Below the pieces are notes generated by a model, which saw only the letters and a program-made list of their open reading frames with translations, had not been told where the DNA came from and did not search any database. Positions 53,249 through 64,000 of a stretch of 64,000 nucleotides of DNA are shown here, piece after piece. Position 1 is the first letter of the stretch. Each line of letters starts with the position of its first letter. The DNA comes from Desulfobulbus sp. (GTDB lineage: Bacteria; Desulfobacterota; Desulfobulbia; Desulfobulbales; Desulfobulbaceae). The translations under genes were made by a program, and so were the position numbers. The stretch spans positions 186,001 to 250,000 of the forward strand of contig JAITGO010000002.1 of the NCBI GenBank assembly GCA_031280615.1. The letters are read 5' to 3'.

Positions 53249-54678
53249 AATCAGCATTCCTTTCCGCCATTGTCGCGATGACTCTCTCCGCCCAAACGGC
53301 GCACGCCGGTTGGGTCGACGACTGGCTGCAACAGCATGTCGGCAGCACTCCCAACTATTTCAGCGGGCAACAGCGAGGTTATTACTCCGGCGGCAGTTTC
53401 TCCGGCCGCTGGCACAGTACCGCCGAATATCCGGTCACCGTGGAGGTGCCCCGGATCAAGAGCGGCTGCGGCGGTATTGATGTGTTCATGGGCGGATTCA
53501 GCTTCATGAACACCGACTACCTGGTCAATAAGCTCCAGGCTATTCTCGCCGGCGCCCCGGCGGTGGCCTTTGACCTGGCCCTGAAAACGCTCTGCGAACA
53601 GTGCTCGAACACGATCAAGAACTTCGAGGCCCTTGCCGACAAGCTCAACTCCATGCAATTGGATGAGTGCTCTGCCTCCAAGGAGCTGGTGGGGATCGTG
53701 GCCAATGAAAACGGTTTTCACTCCTCAGAGGTGATGCGGGAGAAACTCGGCACCGCCATCAAGGAGAACAAACTGGTCAGCGGCACCGCCGAGATGTGGG
53801 ATATTCTCACCAAGCAGGACCGGGCCAACAATAACCAGCCCCAGTCGGCCGATGTGGCGGCTGTGACCAGCGGCTGCAATGCCGACATGACCAACATCTT
53901 TCTTGCCGGTGGTTCGCTGCTGGCCAATGTCGGCTCGCGGATGAGTATTCCGCCCAGCCATATCGATCTGATCCGTGGGCTGGTGGGCGATGTGCAGTTG
54001 GAAGGCCCTGCGAATGCCTACCGCATTTCGGCCATCCCGCCCTGTCCGCAGAACAATCCGGATGACATCAAGGCCTTCACCGAAGGTGCGGTCTACATCA
54101 AGAGTACAACCGGCACCTGTAGCCAGATCAGCGATGCCAATCGGGACCTGGTCGCCCATATCAGCACCACCCTGAACAGCATTGCCGATAAGGTGGAGAA
54201 CAAGGGCACGCTCACCACCGGAGAGCAAACCTTCCTTGAATCCAATCCGCTCGCCACCCTGCCGATCCTCAAGACCGCCGTAGGCACCAGCACCCGGGCC
54301 ACGATCATCCCCGGCCTGGCGGACATCACCGCCAAAGCCTACAGCCTGCAAATGCTCTCTGATCTCTATCTCCGTGGTGAATCGATTGCCGCCAAGGCCA
54401 AGGAGGTATTGGAGAAGAAGGCCGGGCCATCCACCGGCCAGGGACCGGAGAAATGTGCCGCCGTGCTCTTTGCCGAACATGCCGACCAGAGTATCACCGC
54501 CATGTTGGCGCGGATTCGTGCGCTCAAGGAGTCGGCCAAAACCAGCTATGTCGCGGCTGCCAACGAGATGAACACCACGGTCGCCTATCTCAACCACATG
54601 CAGCGGATGGAGGTGCAGATGGCCGCCGAGATTACCCGGCGCTATGGCAAGGATTTGGCCGCGAGGATGCAGTTGTGA
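53245..54678 (+). CDS. traH: TraH, pilus assembly protein
   Basis: A 477-residue protein with a signal peptide (to about residue 22), the TraH pattern GGFSFMNTDYLVNKLQAIL, and C-terminal coiled-coil segments. It works at the outer membrane with TraF, TraU and TraW. The stop overlaps traG by one base. Confidence 0.88.
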   Translation: MKSAFLSAIVAMTLSAQTAHAGWVDDWLQQHVGSTPNYFSGQQRGYYSGGSFSGRWHSTAEYPVTVEVPRIKSGCGGIDVFMGGFSFMNTDYLVNKLQAILAGAPAVAFDLALKTLCEQCSNTIKNFEALADKLNSMQLDECSASKELVGIVANENGFHSSEVMREKLGTAIKENKLVSGTAEMWDILTKQDRANNNQPQSADVAAVTSGCNADMTNIFLAGGSLLANVGSRMSIPPSHIDLIRGLVGDVQLEGPANAYRISAIPPCPQNNPDDIKAFTEGAVYIKSTTGTCSQISDANRDLVAHISTTLNSIADKVENKGTLTTGEQTFLESNPLATLPILKTAVGTSTRATIIPGLADITAKAYSLQMLSDLYLRGESIAAKAKEVLEKKAGPSTGQGPEKCAAVLFAEHADQSITAMLARIRALKESAKTSYVAAANEMNTTVAYLNHMQRMEVQMAAEITRRYGKDLAARMQL

Positions 54679-57600
54679 TGGAGAGAGGAAACACGTTAAA
54701 AAAATGGGCGTTTATCCCGCTGCCCTTAGTCGCCATTCTCCTCTCGGCCAGTTCCGCTCTGGCCCTGGATATGGAGTATTACACCTACGGGGGCTTCAAC
54801 CCCATTGTTCAGGCCTTCATCCGCATTGCCCTGATCTTCAGCGATGCCAGTTATCAGGGGCTCATCTTCGTGATGACGGTCATTGGCATCATGGCCGGGG
54901 CAGCCGCCTGGATCGCCCGGGCCACCACTGGGGCCCGGATTATCCCCCTGACCTGGACCGTGCCGGTTGTCTTCGGGGCCATCGTCTATTTGGCGGTCTT
55001 TGTGCCCAAGGGCCATATCACCGTTTATGACCCGGTGCTCAACCGGTTCCAGACGGTGGGCGATATCCCGGATGCCATCGTCTTTACCGCCGGCACCCTC
55101 AATCTGATTGAGCGCGGCCTGGTAGACATCATCGATACCTCGGCAGCACCGGATGCCGCTTATACCCAAACCGCCGGTGGCATTGGTTTCAAGACCCTGG
55201 AGTCGGTCAAGGGTTCCTCGCCCAAGGACAACTATGCCCGCACCTCCATGATCCGCTACGTCAAAGACTGCGTCACCTTCGAGCTGATGCGGCCGGGCAC
55301 CACCCTGTCCCTGGATGATCTGCGCAACACCAGCACCGATTTCCTGGTCAATCTTGCCCAGGCGGTCAATCCTTCAGTGTACACCGTCTACTACGATGCC
55401 GCCAACCCGGCCGGAACTGCCATGACCTGCACCCAGGCCTGGAACAACTTGCAGCCGATCTATGCCACCGCCGCCAACTACAGCGAGTCAATCCGCAAGG
55501 TGTGCAGCAAGGCCTATTACGATCCCAGCAGCGCCACCGAGCTGGCCACCTGCCGCAACCAGATCAGCAACACCCTCAACTTCACCACCGGCACAGCCGT
55601 GACGCCGGAGCGAATCATCCAGCAACGGCAGATTGCCGAGATCCTCTATAACTTCTATTTCCAGGACGATGTTGAGACCTCCATGCTGATGGAGAGCGAC
55701 CGCAAGATTACCACCTCCGGGTTGGGGATCGGCCTGACCATGAATGAGTGGATACCGGTCATCCGGGCGGTGATGACCGCCATTGCCATTGGCGTGATTC
55801 CGTTTCTGGTGCTCTTTCTGCCCACTCCGATTGTCGGCAAGGCCGCCTCAGTGATGCTCGGCTTCTTTGTCTTCCTCTCCACCTGGGGGGTGACCGATGC
55901 GGTGATCCACGGGGCGGCCATGGACTATGCCGCTCGCAACTTCGAGGAGGTCCGGCAATCGAACCTCGGCGTCTATGCCATGGCGGCCCTGCCTTCGGTC
56001 TCCACCAAGATGCTGGCCATGTTTGGAGTCATACGTTCCGCCGGGATCATGCTGGCCAGTCTGTTCTCGATGATGCTGATCCGCTTCGGCGGCCATGCCC
56101 TGGCCATGCTGGCCGGTAATCTGAGTAGTCTTGTTCAGGGAGCCGGGAGTCATGCTGGAGCATTGTTGACCCCGGATGGCCTCTCGTCCGCAATGCGTCA
56201 ACAAACCAAGGCCGCCGGCCTGTTGGACGGGATGGCCGAACATCGTTTTGCCAACCTGGCTGCCGCCGAATCCTGGGGCCTGCACAAATCGGTGGGCGGG
56301 CATACCGCTGCCATGAACGCCCGCAGGAGTCTTAAACAGTCAGGGCAGATTCCACCCATGACTTCACAGGGTGACTTTGCCACCATGATGGCCTCGGCCA
56401 ACCAGAATGTCGGCACCGCCACCGGTCCGGTGACCGTTTCCACCGGGCCGGATGCCACTGCCACCCGGATGCGGTCCGAATCAGTCAATCCGGACGGTTC
56501 TTCCAGTGTCGTCACCCTTGGTCCAGGGGGCACCGGTACTCAGGAAGACATCCTTGCCACCGGCAAGGCCTCCTACGTGGTGGATAGTGATGGAGCCAGA
56601 ACCACTACCCAGGCCTCAGTTCATGGTTTTGATTCGGTCAAGGTCGGAGCCATGGCGGTGCAGCAGAAGGTGGCCGGCGCCGCCAAGACCATGGGCAGTG
56701 ACAGCAACTGGGGGATGCTCTGGCAGCAGGTACAGAGGGATAGTCTGTCAGGTGGGGAAAACAGGAGTTACTCTGACACGCTCAACAACTCTCTCAGCAA
56801 CAGTTGGAAACGGGCCTTTAACGATCAATCCAGCTTTATTCATTCTTTGGATGAAATACAGAGAACTCAACTGCAAGGGATGCTGGGCACTGGAGGAAGA
56901 ATCGTTGGTGCCAGCTTGGGTGCGAATGGCCAATTATCAGTAGTAGGAGGCGATGGAGAACGGGTCAGTTTCAACATCTCCGAAGACACGGCTAAAGCCT
57001 TTTCCCGAGATGAAGCCAAAGTGCGCTCTGAAGCAGTCGCTCAGACATTCAGCAATGGCCGTGGATTAGATTACCTCGCCAATGTGGCCAAACGCATCGG
57101 CGCCACAGAGGCCTACTCCATCATTGATGAAGCCCGGTCAATCAGCAGGTCACAGGAATCCTATGGTGCAGATCTGACCACGGCCCTGGTGAAGAATTAT
57201 GCCCGAGAGCGGTATGGCGAGGAAACCCCGGAGACGATTCGCAAAACCATCAGCGATTTCAACAGCTATGTCACCCAACACGGTGCAGCAGGCGTCAACA
57301 ATATGCGTGACATTGTCAGTGGTTTTGTCAGCGGGCACGGATACGGCTGGGGCAGTACCCACTCTGAGGTGCAAGGAACCATCCATAACACTCGGAATCG
57401 AATCCATGACCAAGGGCTGATGAAAGGCTTTGTTGATCAAACGGCTGGATCAGTTCGCTCCAACACCGCCGGCATTACCGAGGGAAGCATTCAACCTCCC
57501 GAAAGTCCCCTCCCTTTACAGAAGCCGGACGGGATGCGAATCATAACCGACGCAGATAACCTGCGGAGTGTCAACAGACATGAAGAATCCGGGCAAGGTC

Positions 57601-57782
57601 GAATCCGAACCAATGCCAAAGGGATGGCCACAGAGGGTATCGGCAAGGTGTTCAAAGGGGTGGTGGATAGTCAGGGGAATCGGCCGACGTCAGATGGGTA
57701 CTTTCAGGCGCCATCAGAGAACAGATTAGCTCCGGGCGAAGGAAACCCTGGAGCTGTAGTGGAGATTCATAAAAGGAAATAG
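54678..57782 (+). CDS. traG: TraG, mating-pair stabilisation protein
   Basis: A 1034-residue protein. The N-terminal ~500 residues carry several transmembrane segments and the TraG-N region (YGGFNPIVQAFIRIALIF). The remainder is a long hydrophilic periplasmic portion with low similarity between systems. It stabilises mating aggregates and, in F, entry exclusion. Last gene of the tra block in the window. Confidence 0.87.
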   Translation: MERGNTLKKWAFIPLPLVAILLSASSALALDMEYYTYGGFNPIVQAFIRIALIFSDASYQGLIFVMTVIGIMAGAAAWIARATTGARIIPLTWTVPVVFGAIVYLAVFVPKGHITVYDPVLNRFQTVGDIPDAIVFTAGTLNLIERGLVDIIDTSAAPDAAYTQTAGGIGFKTLESVKGSSPKDNYARTSMIRYVKDCVTFELMRPGTTLSLDDLRNTSTDFLVNLAQAVNPSVYTVYYDAANPAGTAMTCTQAWNNLQPIYATAANYSESIRKVCSKAYYDPSSATELATCRNQISNTLNFTTGTAVTPERIIQQRQIAEILYNFYFQDDVETSMLMESDRKITTSGLGIGLTMNEWIPVIRAVMTAIAIGVIPFLVLFLPTPIVGKAASVMLGFFVFLSTWGVTDAVIHGAAMDYAARNFEEVRQSNLGVYAMAALPSVSTKMLAMFGVIRSAGIMLASLFSMMLIRFGGHALAMLAGNLSSLVQGAGSHAGALLTPDGLSSAMRQQTKAAGLLDGMAEHRFANLAAAESWGLHKSVGGHTAAMNARRSLKQSGQIPPMTSQGDFATMMASANQNVGTATGPVTVSTGPDATATRMRSESVNPDGSSSVVTLGPGGTGTQEDILATGKASYVVDSDGARTTTQASVHGFDSVKVGAMAVQQKVAGAAKTMGSDSNWGMLWQQVQRDSLSGGENRSYSDTLNNSLSNSWKRAFNDQSSFIHSLDEIQRTQLQGMLGTGGRIVGASLGANGQLSVVGGDGERVSFNISEDTAKAFSRDEAKVRSEAVAQTFSNGRGLDYLANVAKRIGATEAYSIIDEARSISRSQESYGADLTTALVKNYARERYGEETPETIRKTISDFNSYVTQHGAAGVNNMRDIVSGFVSGHGYGWGSTHSEVQGTIHNTRNRIHDQGLMKGFVDQTAGSVRSNTAGITEGSIQPPESPLPLQKPDGMRIITDADNLRSVNRHEESGQGRIRTNAKGMATEGIGKVFKGVVDSQGNRPTSDGYFQAPSENRLAPGEGNPGAVVEIHKRK

Positions 57783-57815
57783 GTCGATACGGGATGGGAA
57801 GTATGCCAGAAAAAT

Positions 57816-58082
57816 TTATTTATCATCCCAATGGTAAATGTTTCCCTGGTACATGCGCCAACTGGGGCAGAACTCGGGTTCTTCCTTGATAGGCGACAAT
57901 GCCTCTACGTCATTGCAAGGCTGCCACGACTCCACAACTTTTGCCACCAACTCACTTGCGGAAAAAGGTCGCACCGACACCGACTCATCCATCAATCGGC
58001 CACAAGACTGGCACATCGCACTGTCTTCGGACTCGTACCCGCAGTGGGGGCAGATAGTAGTCCAATTGGTCTGGTCAGACAT
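57816..58082 (-). CDS. Small zinc-ribbon protein
   Basis: An 88-residue protein with two CXXC pairs at the start (CPHCGYESEDSAMCQSCG), forming a zinc ribbon. The rest is unassigned. GGAGA precedes the ATG at 58082. It converges on traG and is divergent from the transglycosylase gene. Confidence 0.7.
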   Translation of the reverse strand: MSDQTNWTTICPHCGYESEDSAMCQSCGRLMDESVSVRPFSASELVAKVVESWQPCNDVEALSPIKEEPEFCPSWRMYQGNIYHWDDK

Positions 58083-58164
58083 GGTTGGTCTCCGGAGTGC
58101 TGGTTTGCGGAATGATCAGTACCGATTCGTGTGCGAAAGATTACGTTCCAAGCTAACCCTTATC

Positions 58165-58836
58165 ATGTTTCTGAAAAAAGTCAAACCATCAGGAATAGCC
58201 TTGCAACTGACAGATACGAGGATTGAGGTGGATCAAAAAGAACGAAAGCCCTTTGCATTGTTTCCGCTCCTGGCCGGTTTATTGCTCTTCTTTGCGATGA
58301 GCTTTTCGTCGCCAATTACCGCCGGGGCAACCGTTGCTGCCTATATGGATGTTCAAGGGAACCTCCATTATATACAGGGCAAGAGCAGCCGAACGAACAA
58401 AAAGATTGCCATCAACCGACCTTTCCCACGATCAACGAGAGAATCGACCCCTCAAATAATCAACACTTTCATCCAAGCAGCCGCCACCGAACACGGCATT
58501 GACCCCTTGCTGATCAAGGCCATCATCAAGGCTGAATCGAATTTTGACCCCACCGCCGTTTCGCCAAAGGGCGCCCAGGGCCTGATGCAACTCATGCCGG
58601 CAACGGCCAGGGATCTCCAAGTCGCCGATCCCTTTGATCCTCAAGCCAATATCATTGGTGGTACCAAATACCTTCATTCCCTGCTCGAAAGCTTTGGATG
58701 GGATATAGAACTCAGCCTCGCCGCTTACAACGCAGGACCGGGTAATGTCAAACAAGCGATCCCCAATATCCCCGAAACCAGGGCGTATGTGGTGAAAGTG
58801 TTGGATAATTACCAATCCTATCAAATGAAGCGGTGA
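58165..58836 (+). CDS. Lytic transglycosylase (SLT domain)
   Basis: A 223-residue protein with a membrane or signal segment at about 32-55 and an SLT domain: catalytic Glu in IIKAESNFDP (E124), SPKGAQGLMQLMPATA and AYNAGPGNV. It opens peptidoglycan for the conjugation channel. The ATG at 58165 is chosen; the frame upstream crosses the zinc-ribbon gene. Confidence 0.87.
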   Translation: MFLKKVKPSGIALQLTDTRIEVDQKERKPFALFPLLAGLLLFFAMSFSSPITAGATVAAYMDVQGNLHYIQGKSSRTNKKIAINRPFPRSTRESTPQIINTFIQAAATEHGIDPLLIKAIIKAESNFDPTAVSPKGAQGLMQLMPATARDLQVADPFDPQANIIGGTKYLHSLLESFGWDIELSLAAYNAGPGNVKQAIPNIPETRAYVVKVLDNYQSYQMKR

Positions 58837-59176
58837 ATCGTCCCATCCCCTTCGCGTATCCATTCAGGCTCAATACGGCTTGCAACAGTTCAGTCTCCCA
58901 GATCCCTTTTCACGGGATGGTGGCGGTAGCCAGAGGCACAGCCGCATGTGCCGTATGGATTTACATCATGCGTGCGCCTCAAAACTGCGAGCGGATCACT
59001 AACGACAATCAGGCCGTTTTTTGGAAAAGTCGGCACTAATCGGCACAAAACGCTTGAATTTGGTAATCCTCCAATGTAATTTGTGGGGGTTAATTTGCGG
59101 CACTGTGTCCGGATTTCGGGTTTCCCGGAGACCTTCGGGCTTTTACCGAAAACATGATGAACGAAGGACGAAGGCT
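58837..59176. other. Intergenic region before the defence operon
   Basis: 340 bp without a convincing gene. A short direct repeat (CGGCACTAATCGGCAC) at about 59031-59046 and a GC-rich hairpin-prone stretch at 59105-59145 are visible. The BREX promoter should lie here. No tRNA or att copy is present, so the element continues. Confidence 0.5.
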
Positions 59177-59380
59177 ATGGATGAGAGATGGCTGACGGTC
59201 GATGACATTTGCAAATATCTGAATGTAAGCAACGAGACGGTCTACAAGTGGATCGAACAACGGGCTATGCCCGGTCATCGCGTCGGCCGTCGCTGGATGT
59301 TTAAACAAGACGAAGTGGACGAATGGGTCCGCTCCGGCGGTGCGGCTGATAAATCCGATAAGCCGGACACCGAGCAGTAA
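59177..59380 (+). CDS. Excisionase-type HTH protein at the head of BREX
   Basis: A 67-residue HTH_17 protein (LTVDDICKYLNVSNETVYKWI, slightly shortened here: residues 6-26; then GRRWMFKQDEVDEWV). Small proteins of this kind often precede brxF in type 3 loci and may regulate the operon. The ATG at 59177 is selected for its distance from GAAGGACGAAGG. Confidence 0.75.
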   Translation: MDERWLTVDDICKYLNVSNETVYKWIEQRAMPGHRVGRRWMFKQDEVDEWVRSGGAADKSDKPDTEQ

Positions 59381-59389
59381 GGAGCGACC

Positions 59390-63633
<4,244 letters not shown>

Positions 63634-63640
63634 GGACAAG

Positions 63641-64000
63641 ATGAACCAGGACGAGCTCATAAAACTATTGAGTGCGCATGAATGGAACGATGTTGAGTTC
63701 AAGGAAGCTCAGCAGGCTGTCCCGAAGAATGCCTATGAGACCGTATCAGCCTTTGCCAATACTGCAGGTGGTCATCTGGTTTTCGGAGTCAGGAAGGATG
63801 GTACCCGGTTTGAAGTGGTCGGTGTCCTCGATGTCGATAAGGTGCAAAATGAATTTGTCTCAACCTTGCGACAGCAAGAGAAAATCAGCCTGATCATCAA
63901 TGTCGAGGAACATCTCCATAATATCAATGGGAACGATCTCCTGATTTTTTATGTACCAGAGGCAACTCGGGCTGATAAACCCGTATTCCTCAATAAAGAC
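63641..64000 (+). CDS. AlbA_2/Schlafen-type protein, N-terminal part
   Basis: The first 120 codons of a protein that continues past the right edge. WNDVEFKEAQQAVPKNAYET and FANTAGGHLVFGVRKDG are the AlbA_2 (Schlafen-like) signature. It starts eight bases after the brxC stop. In type 3 BREX the methylase gene pglX usually comes here, so this is an extra gene inserted into the operon. Possible roles are accessory defence or regulation. Confidence 0.78.
   Translation, partial: MNQDELIKLLSAHEWNDVEFKEAQQAVPKNAYETVSAFANTAGGHLVFGVRKDGTRFEVVGVLDVDKVQNEFVSTLRQQEKISLIINVEEHLHNINGNDLLIFYVPEATRADKPVFLNKD

Noticed and set aside
58833..59039. Small gene of 68 codons after the transglycosylase
   Set aside because: No ribosome site, no family pattern, and composition similar to non-coding DNA.

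Overview
The window is high-GC bacterial chromosome carrying two large accessory blocks. The gene content (Gram-negative LolA-type carrier, lipoproteins, LpxL-like acyltransferase, many radical SAM enzymes, F-type conjugation genes) suggests a Gram-negative anaerobe. Desulfobacterota (former Deltaproteobacteria) is the best guess, but no marker gene here fixes the taxonomy.

Region 1 (1-2606): a truncated MFS exporter gene and a divergent LysR regulator, with a T-N11-A dyad between them, then a membrane-anchored metallophosphoesterase whose stop codon shares a CTAG with the stop of the first cluster gene.

Region 2 (2603-35501): a ~33 kb biosynthetic cluster of the aryl-polyene / ladderane-like type-II fatty-acid/polyketide class. 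It has three ACPs, three single ketosynthases and a ketosynthase-chain-length-factor fusion, a ketoreductase, two small hotdog dehydratases, a double-hotdog PKS-type dehydratase, a thioesterase, an AMP-dependent ligase, a DAK2-DegV (fatty-acid-kinase-like) fusion, two acyltransferases, two glycosyltransferases, a LolA-like carrier, a DUF3261-like lipoprotein, an MMPL exporter fused to a methyltransferase, and a NodB-type deacetylase. Unlike ordinary aryl-polyene clusters it also encodes six radical SAM enzymes, three with an N-terminal cobalamin-binding-like region. The left arm (2603-19396) is on the minus strand and the right arm (19883-35501) mostly on the plus strand, diverging from a ~490 bp control region. 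A ~2.7 kb island of different character (HEPN-TPR protein, decayed radC, unassigned DNA) interrupts the left arm between lolA-like and the ankyrin/DUF3261 lipoprotein genes.

Region 3 (35502-38264): an IS200/IS605-family element whose transposase has a nonsense codon, next to an N-terminally truncated M50/HlyD-like membrane protein gene, then the downstream flank of a tRNA-Arg gene.

Region 4 (38265 to the right edge): the left end of an integrative conjugative element. It begins at a 48 bp 3' fragment of tRNA-Arg(CCT), the expected duplicated attachment site, which places the intact tRNA beyond the right edge. Inside are an XRE repressor with GAGCA-N2-TGCTC operators, small DNA-binding proteins, a TrfA-like replication initiator followed by seven 22-23 bp iterons and an AT-rich triple repeat (a plasmid-type origin), a sigma-factor-like protein, and an F-type type IV secretion operon (traA-like, L, E, K, B, V, C, W, U, trbC, trbI-like, S26 peptidase, traF, H, G) plus a lytic transglycosylase. 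The cargo starts at 59177 with a BREX type 3 defence operon (HTH protein, brxF, brxC, then an AlbA_2/Schlafen-type gene cut by the window edge). Relaxase, coupling protein, integrase and the rest of BREX would lie to the right.
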